A stretch of DNA of 64,000 nt from Ustulina deusta (lineage: Eukaryota > Ascomycota > Sordariomycetes > Xylariales > Xylariaceae): NCBI GenBank assembly GCA_023159155.1, contig JAJNNX010000010.1:868001-932000 (forward strand). The letters run 5' to 3'. The notes beneath the pieces are model-generated. The model was given only the letters and a program-made list of their open reading frames with translations. It did not search any database and was not told the origin of the DNA. The position numbers were made by a program, and so were the translations under genes. Position 1 is the stretch's first letter, and the number at the start of each line of letters is the position of its first letter. Of this stretch, positions 23,494 to 34,679 are shown piece by piece.

Positions 23494-23652
23494 GTTAAAA
23501 ATAAGTATATATAGTAGGTGTATAGTATTATATATTGTATTAAAAAACAAGTCTAGGTATAGTTGGATGAGGTAGTACCTCTACAATATATAGTGGATGC
23601 GTGTGGGGCGTAGTACCCAGCCATCCTCTTTACCTGCCTCCCGATTTCCATA
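23493..23652 (-). repeat. Right LTR (5' LTR of the copia element)
   Basis: This is the partner of the left LTR and is less mutated, especially from about 23575 onward, where all 16 mismatches have A/T in the left copy and G/C here. The outer half therefore approximates the ancestral sequence. Confidence 0.92.
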
Positions 23653-23657
23653 GTCAT
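23653..23657. repeat. Target-site duplication, right copy (GTCAT)
   Basis: These five bases are identical to those left of the left LTR and mark the integration site. Confidence 0.8.
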
Positions 23658-23805
23658 TGCCCCCACATAAGAAACCGGTGCCAAGAGTCCGAGATGATAG
23701 AATCCACAGCTACAATCTTTTTTCGGAGAACCAACAATAAGGAAAGAGTCGAAATATATACAGAGAGAGAAGATTCTTGGTAAGCTATTCCATATGTGCT
23801 GGGAA

Positions 23806-26544
23806 TCACCAAGCAAAGGCTTCCTCGACTAGATCTACACTGAAGCCATCTTTAACGCAGTTGACGACCTGCTTTCTTGCCTCATCTGCCATCTGACCAG
23901 GCCCACAGACCAGAATCGTGGTTTGACGCCCGACTTCGAGAGACGACCTTATTACAGCCGCGATAGGCATCCGCCCCACCGTTACCGCACTATCTGTTGT
24001 TGGGACGTCTATTTCGATCCCTCGAGTTCCGTCCTTGCACGACCCTGCCTTTTGAGTACCGATTCCGGACGAACCCGTATGCCAGAATAAACACTCCACT
24101 CCTTGGGCATTGGCGAGGAAGTTCTTCTTCACGTGGTCGATAAATGCTATTTCCTTTGCAGACCAGGCAAGTATGAACCGCTTGGCTCTCCTCATCATAC
24201 CACGAGTTTTTCCCGCGGTTTCGCCCTCCGGAGACGGCCCGCTTGCGTATTCTTGGACGAAGCTGAGGGCATGTGTGATTCCCAGACCACCCGCAAGACA
24301 TAACACCGTATCAGCAGTAAGGAGGGATTGGAAAGTAGCGTGATGCCCTCCGTAATAGCCCTCTGTATAGACAGACATTTCCATTTTCGAGCTCGCGGAA
24401 GGTGAGGAAAGGTGGTTTTGGAGCGTAGCAGTCATCCCCGAGTGCGCTCTAATCAGGAGTCGGAAGGAGACGCCGTTATACTTCTGTGACTCATAGGACA
24501 CTGTCTCTTGGTGTGGCCTTGTATCCGGCCTCACTTGGTAGCCAGAATCTGTCCCTGGTGATACAGTGCCCAATTCCTTCGTCATAGAATAGACGTTCTT
24601 GCTCTTCGATTTGGAGAGAGGTGAAGAGGCGAAGTGTGACACTGCTTGATGTGTCTCCCACGCCGCAATACTAAATGGGTGGCTTTCCCACAACCTGCCC
24701 AGCTCAGGGAAGTACAGGAATGTGTGCTGGCCCGGACCAATTCCTCGTATAAGCCGTGGAAAGACGGTGACTTGTAGAACATTACAACCTGGAATCGCCT
24801 CGACTGTTGCTTTCGCATCACCGATACGGTTATAGTAAACGATCCGTGTCAACCTAGCGAATCGATCGGCGGACCAAAATGCGAAACAGATATACAGCCA
24901 AACCTGGTAGCCATACTGCGGGGATAAGAAAGTGTTAGCTAATCTAGGGGTGCCCGAATCCAGTTTCTGACAATTTACCTCGACTTAAATACAAGATGTG
25001 GAACTTGATACAAGAATCAAGGACTTAGGGAGCCAGGAAGGGAGATTCTGAGACACACCTGAAAGCCGAAATGGGGGACCAGATGGTACCAACATGCAAC
25101 CAAAGTGAGGATAACAAGGATAATGTGAACAGTTAGAAACAACTCGTAGAGGGTTATCCGAAGAGGAAGGATGGCAAAAGCTGCAGCCAGACTCAAGGCT
25201 ATGGTTGCGATAATTCCCCACCACTGCGAAGAATAGTCAGTAATACCCGTAGTGAACTAGTTAGCTTAAACATGAGGTGTGCTGCCGAGGTGCCTTGTTC
25301 CTGATGCGTGGTATGGAACTGAGGGGTGGCAGGAGACATACATAGAAAGGTTCCGCCGCTTCCACTGAATAGGGTGTTGCTCCCTCATATCCCGGATCGA
25401 CATATGCCAGAGTATACGCGATAGAATGCACGATAGCCTGCAACGTAGCGACTCTTGCCGCCCAGCGATGGAAAGTGAGGAAGGTCGTCTGGCTCCACCC
25501 AGTTATCACGATGAGGAGGTTATTTCTCCCGGCAAATAAAATCGCAATACTGATATTGACGAGGCTGAGGGTGCCAGTTCGGTTGCCCACATACTCGCAT
25601 AGTTCGAATCGTCGCGAAGGGAAATACGTGTTCGGTTGAAAACTCCCGAAGGAGATGGAGGAGAATATCACATTCAGAGCAACGTAGATGCCGATGGAAA
25701 GCCCGAGTGCTCGGCTGGGCACGTATCCTAAATTTGCAGGCAGTGGTTCCAAATGCCGGGAACCAAAGAAAGCAGGGAGAGCGATGTGTTGTCGAAGACT
25801 TAACGCAAAAGTGGAAGATGTTATTCGCCGGTAGAAATCAGGGAATGCGCTTGCGAGCTGGATCTTCATTCCCCACACAAGACAGGTGCCAACGACAAGA
25901 AGGTAGAGGATCATCCTGCGAGTCATAGTTCGTCATTCGTAATCCTTGATCCCTCGTGAATATGGAAAGATCGAAAGGAAGCTAACTTACGAATACTTCG
26001 TGTGAATGTACTCTGATCTGGCAAATTCTTCCAGTGTACCATGTGTCGCTTGGTAAAGGTCATGATTAACTAGGCTAGTAACATTGAGCCATGTCGCATC
26101 CTGAGGCAACTCGACCGTGGGCGCCGTATCGGGCAAGCTGTCATGAAAACTCGGCTCCGAAGCGCCAGACACGGCGTGAAGACTAAAGCATTTTCCCTGC
26201 TTTTCCACTGTATATCCATGGGCGCTACAGGTCTGTTGTATACAATATGCCATTGTCTGGAGCCATGGCATGTTGGAAGTTCGACATTCTTCACTCGTTG
26301 TCCCCATCATGCTCATTTCCATCCCCATTTCCATTTTCATGCCCGTATCCAAGCCTGACATGTTATGGTGCTTGGGAAAAGTTGTGCAGCTCAAGTATAG
26401 GGAGGAGAGAGAACCGTGACAGGCTAGGCAGCATGAGTCCTGATATAAGGAAAGACCAAAGCCGATGATGCCGTTCTCAGCTCCACTAGCATCTTGAATG
26501 AGCAAGAGCAGAGCTAGATTGAAAATCCCAAATGTTAAAATCAT
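23806..26544 (-). CDS. Secretory-pathway ferric/cupric reductase (FRE family)
   Basis: Four exons, complement(23806..24915, 25059..25223, 25342..25915, 25991..26544), encode 800 residues. FRE enzymes move electrons from NADPH through FAD and two hemes to reduce extracellular Fe(III) or Cu(II) for uptake. The N-terminus MILTFGIFNLALLLL is a signal peptide. Residues 35-100 are Cys- and Met-rich (MKMEMGMEMSMMG). Several membrane segments follow. The bis-heme histidines are seen as two pairs, each spaced by 14: H334/H348 (FHRW...VHS) and H409/H423 (VHII...WYH). The FAD motif is HPFSIAAW (from residue 510), and the NAD(P) loop is LAGGLGIT with the C-terminal VCGPGQM. All introns are GT-AG and keep phase. 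The gene ends 149 bp from the copia element but is intact. Metal preference cannot be decided. Confidence 0.93.
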
Positions 26545-29488
26545 GGCTTAAGAGTCACAGACTAGTTAGGTTGTGAGAATGAATATGTGTATTTCGAAGA
26601 AGAACTCGAGATATCACAAGCCCGTTTCGACCTATCGCTAGATCTATAGTTAGGGCTCAAAACGAGTATCAAAATAGGGACGAGGGCAGGGGACATGGAG
26701 AAAGGGGAGAAATATCCCATAGTCGAACGCGTATTCGTTATAAAAGTTCGAGCCGCAGAACGTGGCCATGGCAGGTTGGCTTTTACTCCACATATTCATA
26801 CATACACCCACGCACCCACAGTCTCGCAGGATATTTATCGAGATGCTTAATAGCATAAAGCCATAGAAAACCCATGTCACGTTTATAATACATAGACGAA
26901 TAGAAGCGAGACGATTCTACCTGTCGTTGGTTGCTTAGTTACTGCAAAAATCTTGCTATAAGAAATGCCAAAATACCTAAGAAAGCCGGAGTACTAGACC
27001 GTAACGTTCGAATACAAGCCTCAGAAAATATAGCTAATTACCGATCCAAGTAACATGTTGCAAGCTAATATCTATTTAAGGAGACTTATCTACTCAATAC
27101 AAAAGTGTTTTAGTCAATCCAGTGTACGACCTTCTTGATGGTCGGACCGAAGAGGGGATGAGAGGGATTGAGCCAGTTTTCATGCTTGGATGTATAGACG
27201 GCTAAAGGAAAACAATGTCACGGGCAGTTCACGCCGCGCCGTAGCCAATCATCATCGAATCTTATTGGAGCACTCCGGCGCCGTCAGATCCGGGCCTAGT
27301 AAGATGTACCGTTGAATTTCTCGATTCGCTTAAGCAAATTAGGAACTATGCGCGGAGCCTGCCCCCCGTCGGCCTTCTGCGTACCGGAGCCTATCTGGGA
27401 GTGAGAGCTTCTAAGATTTGCAAAGAGCAAAAAAACGTGGTAGTTTGATGCTTAATTAGGCATTTTGGAGCCCAAAGTTGGTTGCCGCCGATTATGATGT
27501 ACTATTGTCCATACCTAAGAGCGTGGTAGCTCTTAGTCACTTATTAACATCTCCTAGCCTCTATACGGAAAGAATACTTGATGGAGCTTACGAATTGAGA
27601 GTGACACAAAGTACGCTGGCGTGTGCGCTACCAGAAAAGCTTGGGACCTTAGAGTGTTGTACGGAAGGTCTACGCGACCTAGAAAGTCCACACGAAGGTT
27701 GTACACCTGGAATGAAGGTTTCGGCCTTCGATAGTCAGCTATTCAGCCCTCGCTTAGTTGAGACAATTGCCGGCCTCCCTAAGAGCCGAGGACCGACCAT
27801 TGGTTGTATTATGTATATGTAGATCTGGCATTTTCGCCTTCCTGCCGAAAGGTTCGAATAAAGCGATACGGACTTATTGATACCATAGAAGACTATTCGT
27901 AATTCGAGTAGATTCTCTAGGCACTTAGTTCAGCTCTGGTTATATATAGAGGGGATAAGGGAAATGTGGAAGTGATTCTGCCTCGGCGATAGGAAACGCT
28001 ACAACCATGACTAGTGTATGCTGATTTTTGGTCGCGAGCATTCTACCATAGCAATGAAATATGGGCGGCACTAGTATAGAATGATACGGATCACCAGAGG
28101 TCCCTTTAGCTCGAGGTGATTGTTATCGTACACCTATATAGCTACGCGGTCCACGCCTGATTTCAAGATTTTTGAACAATCAATCTATCCGCTACGGCCT
28201 AGTCGCGTTTTGTCACCAAGTTTTGTGTCGAGAAACAATGGTTTAAGCCCTGGTTAGATTTCGAGCATTGTCGCTTGCACGAGGGAGCCGATGACATCGC
28301 CACAAGCCTAGAGAGCACATTCGGTAGTTCGCGGTCTTTATGAAGAAGAAATCACTCTTTTCTCAGCATCCTCTGATTCGATCTTGGAGCATGTACTTGG
28401 TGCAATCTGGACATGGGACTCAAGACACACTTGATAACATTCGTAAGCTCGCTTTGACGGCCTTGCGCCAAGAGTTGACGTCACCATCTCTTCGTCTATT
28501 ATACTTAGCCATATACAGCTGGAAAAGGTGGTCTAGATTGTAGAAACCTCGGAAATCTGCTGGGTCTTTGGGAGACATCTAAGCAAGGGACAAGCGGTAG
28601 TGAGGTGTCGAAATGGACTATAGCTTGTGCAGGGATCCTTGCAATTTTGTGCAACCCCCGATGCTTAAATGGAGACGCAAAAGGGCCCATATGGGCGGAT
28701 TAGTGACGTCCTTGATGGGGGAAGGGCACATTCCTTAGCAAATGGTGTAAACCCAGCAAGTCCAATGCCTATTGTGCTCGTTGCAGTATTGGCCAAAGCT
28801 GATGGGGACGGCATCTGCATGATTACCAAGCTGTAGTAGAGACGCAAGCGATTGGAGCGCAGGCTTCTTCCTCGTCGATATACTGCGAATCTTGTAATGG
28901 TTCCATCTGTTTCGCGCACAGCGCGATGCTTGAAACGAGAGGTGGTAGCTCTGGGCCATTTCCAGAGTCCAGAACAACTGGTATGCGATTAGAATGCCAC
29001 TTAGGTCACCTCCTCCTCTAAGAAAAAGGGTAAGTGGAGATCACTGGGCGCGTCTTCCAGCCTTACTGAATGACTCCTATCCCGTTATTACTGGATGCTA
29101 CTATGAGGATCAACGATAGTATCCTATCGTAAGACCTGATACTTGCTGATCACGGTTGGGATTGATGTGATTTGAAGTAGTGACCTGGAATCTGGCTTGA
29201 GGAGCGTAGTGACCTGTCCCAAGCACTAATCCATATGAGATAAGGACCGAGGCGGGCGGCTCGGCTTCAGGGGGAAACCGACGGCACACCTAGATGAGCA
29301 GGCGGTAGAGCGCACGGGGCTGTTCTGGGGAATGTAGGCTAGTAGTAGGATTTACGTTTGTAGAGATACCATTATTGGCGGCCACGGCCTGACGGCTTGG
29401 GTCTATGTCGCAACAGACAAGCACCTTTCGGCAGCACCAATACACTAGGAGCAGCGGTCTTTGGCCTTGTAGTTGGACGAACCCTCGT
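26545..29488. other. Gene-poor 2.9-kb region
   Basis: No convincing gene is present. The longest plus ORF (27478-27822) has no ATG start and no family signature. On minus, two overlapping frames near 28665-28977 contain short protein-like runs (for example TATSTIGIGLAGFTPFA), but no consistent exon chain could be built. The segment could include decayed gene fragments. Composition is near that of other intergenic DNA and is not RIP-like. The first few hundred bases are presumably the ferric reductase promoter. Confidence 0.5.
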
Positions 29489-30295
29489 CTACTTTGTGCC
29501 ATACATGTCAGCCTCCTCGACGGGCTCACCATCAGCATCCCCGCCAGAATCATCAGTTTCCGGATCTCCTATGCTTTGATATTCCGGAGCGTCTTGGAAG
29601 TCCTGGCCACCCCCCGAGCTCTCCCTACGGGTCCGCCGGGCTCCAGCGGCAAGCTGTTTTTTCAAAGCAACCTCTATTTCAGGAAGTTCGTCGTTATCAT
29701 CGTCTGATTCGAAATCAGAATCGTCGCTGATCTCCATAACGGTTGGGGATGGCAGCTCAGAAACATCGCTATCATCATCGGCATCTGTGCCGACAAGGGT
29801 TTCTGGGAGGACTTGTGGTCGAGGAGCTGATGTAGGATTGCCGGCTCCAGGAGTAGTCTCGTACATGGGCAGCTTGTTTGACCTGTCGTAATCTTCTGGC
29901 GAAAGATATTTCTCCCTGAGCGACCACCAATACGCGATGTTAGCACGGCCTATCTTGAAGAACCGCGCCGCGTCTGAATACGTGGGAGGACGGTAGATAA
30001 CACCATTCTTGCGGAACGCTTCCTTCAATGCTTTGTGGTCGTCTTCGGTTAGGCGCATTTGACCCTGTCTGAGTGATGACGCGATATATGGCTTCCCGTA
30101 CGTGGTTGTTTGGGTAGAAGCAACACGGTTGTTGAGCAGCCAAAGCAAGACTTCGACCCGCCGCCTTCGTGGAATTGCCGATTGAGGGCGTGCGTGGTGA
30201 GCTGGAGGCACTCGTAAATCGCATCGTTTGCGGCACCCGGTAGGGAATTGTCTAGGCCCGGGCTTGGTACCTTTCTTGGGCCTCACGTAGACCAT
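29489..30295 (-). CDS. Putative helix-turn-helix protein with acidic C-terminus
   Basis: A single open frame encodes 268 residues from ATG 30295. It has no signal peptide or membrane segment. The N-terminal 45 residues are basic (KKGTKPGPR, RRRRVEVLLWLL). Residues about 84-130 contain LTEDDHKALKEAF and then YRPPTYSDAARFFKIGRANIAYWW, which has the form of two helices separated by a turn and ending in a WW pair. I recall similar PPTY..A..FWKI..STI..WW segments in many uncharacterised Pezizomycotina proteins, and I infer a DNA-binding or transposase-derived helix-turn-helix. The last 100 residues are Asp/Glu/Ser-rich (DADDDSDVSE, DDSDFESDDDNDE) and probably disordered. Function unknown. Alternatives are a nuclear regulatory protein or a domesticated mobile-element protein. 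Confidence 0.7.
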   Translation of the reverse strand: MVYVRPKKGTKPGPRQFPTGCRKRCDLRVPPAHHARPQSAIPRRRRVEVLLWLLNNRVASTQTTTYGKPYIASSLRQGQMRLTEDDHKALKEAFRKNGVIYRPPTYSDAARFFKIGRANIAYWWSLREKYLSPEDYDRSNKLPMYETTPGAGNPTSAPRPQVLPETLVGTDADDDSDVSELPSPTVMEISDDSDFESDDDNDELPEIEVALKKQLAAGARRTRRESSGGGQDFQDAPEYQSIGDPETDDSGGDADGEPVEEADMYGTK

Positions 30296-32560
30296 TTCAT
30301 CAGGTCGCTAGGCAAGTCACTTGGATATTTGATGTTGATATCGCTGCTCGGGAGGTCGGACCGTTGTCATGGCGGCTTCCAGCTATGATCGCGCCTGGGA
30401 GTGTGGTAGAGTTGTGGAGTTGAAGACTAACGAAAGGAAACGTCGACCGGATGCATGCCGGTATATGTGGAGCACAACTGGACAGAGCCCAGCCAATCAA
30501 TGCCGCCCAAAATCTCCAGACAGATCAGCCCGGGAGGTCGAGATAGAGGTACCTAGACTGCCTACTGTTATATACTACCTCGTAGTACTGTGACGCAGTT
30601 CAGGTACCACAGCATGACCACTGCCACGGCACTAGATAATGCATACCGGTGCAAATTCGTTGCCACCTACCATACCTTAGGTACGCTTCTCAGGCTACAG
30701 GTAGGTTAGGTATCAGCGGCGTTTCCTAAGACACCTAGGCAGCAGGTCCTAGGTATGTAGATACTCCAATCTCTCTCCGCGAGGTCGAGTCGTTGGTTAT
30801 CTTTATGCGACGCTGTAATGGTTGGTTGCAATGGCATTCGTCAAATCAAGCTTTTCACGTTGCCGCTTTCTTCTCTTTTTCGACTTACCCGCACTCGCCG
30901 GGGCTTTTTCAATGTTACGATCCGGCCACCTGATTCAGATAGCTTGAAGCCTTCTAGAAGACGCCTCCAACATTTTACAAACGCCCCGACATTTTGCATC
31001 CCTTCCACCGGCCAATTGAGAGGCAAGTATGGCCGGGGTGGCCAATCACACCAAACATAGCAGACTCGAGATCCACGGCAGCTGGTGTACAGGTCCTGTA
31101 CCTACATGCATGCATCTTCTGCTGCTGAAACAGAGGTGCTTGAAAGTTCATTGGTTACTCGAACGATGAGAGTTTGGGGTAATTTGAGCGTATCTCAGAA
31201 GCGGCTGAACGTAGACAACATACATACCTACCTACCACACTACGACATGGCAGTATCGTCACATTTTGACAACAAGGTGACAACAGCCTAAACCAAGTCG
31301 CTGTGAGCGGCTAGGCAAGCGGCGGCATGGTCAGAGACAGGACGTCTATCGCGCTGACGCTACCGACATGTCGTATTTCAATTTCGAGGCGTGGTGAGAT
31401 CAACCAATATTGCCACCTTGCGACCGTCAGTGAGAGCAGGGCCGATTTCATCGACTGGTGGTCGATGAATTGGAGATGCATTTGGCGCCAGGCATCGACC
31501 ATTAAGGCGGCGGGGGGCCCTTTATGCAGGAGTGGTCGGACAGAGTCACGATGGCATGTCAAGGAAAAGGAAATGGGTGGGTAGAAATTTGCGTGCAACT
31601 TGCGGTCAGAGAAATGAGGTGTTGAGGGGAGGGGAACTGGGCCGCTCTCAAGGCTTGCCGTGGAGGAAGAGCGGTGTCTCTCCAAGGTTGCAGTTTTCAC
31701 AACATATATGGAGACTGGATACTGCTTTATCAGCTCGATACAAGCAGCAATATTGATTGACGAGTTGGAGGTTAGCTTGTATTAATATGCATCTCGGAGA
31801 AATGCCGATGGGGTGGCGCTTGACATCAGAGTGTGAGAAGCGTCAACAACGAGAAGGGAACAGGATGTATTGAGAGAGAGCGACGACAACTATAAAGGTG
31901 CACCCATTTTCTCTTCCAGGGTGTCTCGTCTTCATGTCATGATACAGGCGACGGAAGACTTGACATTTTGCTGCTTACGCTGGACAAGTCTCTCCTTGTT
32001 GAACCAGTATTTTCAGACCCTTCCCCGAGTTTACGCGATATAGCACCCACAGCCAGCCATCTTGCATTAGGTATCAGCTTACCCCTGCAAGGTACCTACC
32101 AACTTCGCAATTCGAACGTTGGTACTGGGTATACCGTGAATGCATCCATGCGCCAACATACCCACTGTATCAGCTGCCTGGCCTGAAGGGTCTACTTGTT
32201 GAGAATAGTCAGGTACGCAAGCTTCAATTAGTCAGTCCCAAAATTTTGGGGTTCTTTTTCTCGATATGCCCTGGCTTTTGGTAGGAAAATATAAGAAAGG
32301 AGGGATTAAAAAAAGAAAAAAAAAGCCCTTCCTATTCAGGAAGATCAGATCATTATTCCCGTTGCACAGATCGAGGTTCCAAGACGTCACTACCTATTAT
32401 TTACATCATGGACGAGCGAGTTACAGATATTCGTTGCCGTCCATTCACATGTCTCCAGTCTCCATAATTTTTTCCGATTTGCCCCGCCCCAAATCCTCCT
32501 CCCAACCCCACCAAAGAAAAAAAAAAGGCTGCCCTGACCAGGGCTGTATCGACCTAGAGG
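30296..32560. other. Intergenic region, no gene recognised
   Basis: This 2.3-kb gap between the helix-turn-helix gene and the ODC leader has short conflicting ORFs only. TACCTAGG-type words recur at 30655-30765. A 210-codon frame at 32266-32898 begins with ATG but reads as low-complexity Ser/Pro/His/Lys sequence across a pyrimidine-rich leader, so I do not call it a gene. Confidence 0.5.
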
Positions 32561-32570
32561 GCTATCCATG

Positions 32571-33335
32571 CAAGCGGCTTAGTCCGGTCTTTGCTACAAA
32601 AAGCAACCACCTCTCGTGCCGGCTCGCTCCCCTTCCCCCTAACACACACCAACTTACATCTCGTCTTTCTACCCGTCCGCTACCGATCCTACACAATCTG
32701 CTCTCATTCACTTCTGCACACAAGTCGCAGCAAAGTCCCTTGTTCCCCCCAGCCGCAATTCAAAATTTCTCAAGCATCTCACCGCGATTGATCCGTCACC
32801 GACCGGTTCAAATCCTCCCTCCCCCATCGACTTGCCTTTGGTCTCCTCAAAGGCACCACAGCTACCACGGCTTCCACGGCCGTGAGTTTCGTTTCTGACC
32901 AAGATTTCAGCCTGCGCAAATCCTACCACATCATCAACTCCCGACCGCCTCCGCCGCCTGCTGAGATCGCCTAAGGACCGCCGAACTCCTTTCCTGTTCG
33001 ACACTCCCCAACCGACTCCAATTATCTCCCCACCCCACCGGCTGCCGCATAGGACGAGTTCTAAGGTTCTTCCTCTTGCAGAGGGAGAGTCGAGGAGACC
33101 TCGTCAGATCGCTTCGGGATCAGGAAGCTACCGTTTTCGACCCCCCTAACACTAGAGGACACGTTCCTAGCATCTACCTTTTTCTGTCGACAACGCTCTC
33201 TACTACTCGTGAAGTGTAGATAGCTGCGACGACACATCTAGAGAATCACCTCTGCGCATCCCTGCTCTCTACTTGTTCACACGCCAAGGACACAACAAGT
33301 TCTTCCTCCTCTCACGATTCGCTTTATCGGAGGAT
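32571..33335 (+). promoter_or_regulatory. Long ATG-free pyrimidine-rich leader/promoter of ODC
   Basis: After the ATG at about 32568, no ATG occurs on the plus strand until the ODC start at 33336, a span of about 765 bases rich in C and T (CTCCCT, TCTCTAC). Such a stretch fits a long 5' leader. In Neurospora the ODC gene spe-1 is known to have a long leader involved in polyamine control. The transcription start here cannot be seen, so how much is leader and how much promoter is open. Confidence 0.5.
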
Positions 33336-34679
33336 ATGGTTATGGCCACTGCTCTCGTCGACTACTCTGTCCCGACTTATTTTGAGAATAATCCGATTCT
33401 TACCAAGAAGAATCTCGCCGTCGACCATAACCATGGCGCTGTTATCGCAAAACAAATGATTGGTGATGCTCTTCGCCAGCGCGTCGAGAGTATCGATCAC
33501 GAATCCTGCGACCCCGGAGATGAGGATACATTTTTCGTCGGCGATCTTGGCGACGTTTATCGTCAACATATGAGATGGAAGAAGAATCTTCCCCGCGTCA
33601 AGCCCTTCTACGCGGTTAAATGCAACCCGGACCCCAAGGTGCTTCAGCTTCTCGCTGGCCTAGGCACCGGGTTCGATTGCGCCTCCAAGGCCGAGATTGA
33701 GCAGGTTCTTGATATAGGCGTTGACCCATCACGCATCATCTATGCCCAGCCTTGTAAGACTAACTCGTACGTACGATTCGTTGCGAGCCAAGGTGTCAAG
33801 CAGATGACTTTCGACAATGCTGATGAGCTACGCAAGATCGCCAAGCTCTTTCCCGATGCCGAGCTTTTCTTGCGCATTCTTACCGATGATTCGTCGAGTT
33901 TGTGTCGTCTGAGCCTGAAGTTTGGCGCTTCCCTGGACGCGACTGACGACCTTCTCCGTCTGGCGAAAGAGCTGGGGCTCAACGTCGTTGGTGTCAGTTT
34001 CCATGTGGGATCTGGCGCTTCTGACCCTTTGGCTTTTCTCAAGGCTGTTCAAGATGCCGACGCCGTCTTCAAGCAAGGTTTCGCTCATGGCTTCGAGATG
34101 AAGACGCTCGATGTTGGAGGTGGTTTTTCTGGTGACAGCTTTGAGACCATGGCCCATGTTCTTCGCGAAGCTTTGGACGAATATTTCCCGCCTCATATCA
34201 ACATCATTGCTGAACCTGGTCGCTACTACGTGTCTTCTGCCTTCACCATCGCTTGCAACATCATTGCGCGCCGTACCATCGAGAATCCCCTCACGGGCGA
34301 GACCAGTTACATGGTTTACGTCAATGACGGTCTCTATGGGAACTTCAGCAGCATTATGTTTGATCATCAGCACCCTGTTGCCAAGGTCTTACGCACCGGC
34401 TCGCGTACCTATTACGACAGTGTTCTTGGCGATGCCGTTTCTAAGGGCACGTGTGCTAGTGCTGAGTACTCGATCTGGGGTCCCACCTGCGATGGTATCG
34501 ATCGCATTACCGAATCGATCCGCTTTGCTCATGAGCTCGATGTTGGTGACTGGTTCTACTTTGAGGATATGGGTGCCTACACGAAGTGCTCTGCCACCAA
34601 ATTCAACGGCTTTAGCGACGCGCATGATGTGATCTATGTCTGCAGTGAGCCTGGTGCAAGGGCCATCCTGCGACTGTAG
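33336..34679 (+). CDS. ODC: Ornithine decarboxylase
   Basis: A single exon encodes 447 residues. ODC converts ornithine to putrescine, the first committed step of polyamine synthesis, in the cytosol. It is a fold-III PLP enzyme. The PLP-binding lysine is K95 in PFYAVKCNPDP. SFHVGSG (H223) stacks on the cofactor, GGGFSG (261-266) and EPGR (293-296) bind its phosphate, and C385 in WGPTCDGID is the catalytic cysteine. YVNDGLYGNFSS and FEDMGAYT complete the dimer-interface active site. All key residues are present. The start ATG 33336 (MVMATALV) resembles other fungal ODCs; an alternative ATG is six bases downstream. Known control in fungi is through polyamine-dependent synthesis and antizyme-driven turnover; here the long upstream leader is compatible with translational control. 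Confidence 0.97.
   Translation: MVMATALVDYSVPTYFENNPILTKKNLAVDHNHGAVIAKQMIGDALRQRVESIDHESCDPGDEDTFFVGDLGDVYRQHMRWKKNLPRVKPFYAVKCNPDPKVLQLLAGLGTGFDCASKAEIEQVLDIGVDPSRIIYAQPCKTNSYVRFVASQGVKQMTFDNADELRKIAKLFPDAELFLRILTDDSSSLCRLSLKFGASLDATDDLLRLAKELGLNVVGVSFHVGSGASDPLAFLKAVQDADAVFKQGFAHGFEMKTLDVGGGFSGDSFETMAHVLREALDEYFPPHINIIAEPGRYYVSSAFTIACNIIARRTIENPLTGETSYMVYVNDGLYGNFSSIMFDHQHPVAKVLRTGSRTYYDSVLGDAVSKGTCASAEYSIWGPTCDGIDRITESIRFAHELDVGDWFYFEDMGAYTKCSATKFNGFSDAHDVIYVCSEPGARAILRL

Larger units (their letters stand above)
16562..23652 (-). mobile_element. RIP-degraded Ty1/copia LTR retrotransposon, full length
   Basis: A 7,091-bp element is bounded by two 160-bp direct LTRs and flanked by the same 5 bp, GTCAT, at 16557-16561 and 23653-23657. 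The interior is extremely AT-rich and stop-filled. Minus-strand reading still shows copia reverse transcriptase (VIYINNLLIAG, around 18820-18860) and the RNase H lead-in (CLIYTILSTKPDIVYAIS, around 18470-18540), in the order RT then RNase H. The element is therefore transcribed right to left, with the 5' LTR at 23493-23652. LTR differences are all transitions, the mark of RIP. The interior ORFs given by simple translation are accidental. The termini are not a clean TG...CA, probably because RIP changed them, so each boundary may be off by a base or two. Confidence 0.93.

Noticed and set aside
27478..27822. 114-codon plus ORF
   Set aside because: It starts with TTG, has no upstream ATG in frame, no domain and no plausible splice partners.
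32808..32822. GGTTCAAATCC resembling a tRNA B box
   Set aside because: No matching A box or cloverleaf arms at proper distance.
32266..32898. 210-codon plus ORF upstream of ODC as a gene
   Set aside because: It is low-complexity sequence over a pyrimidine-rich leader; kept only as a possible upstream ORF.
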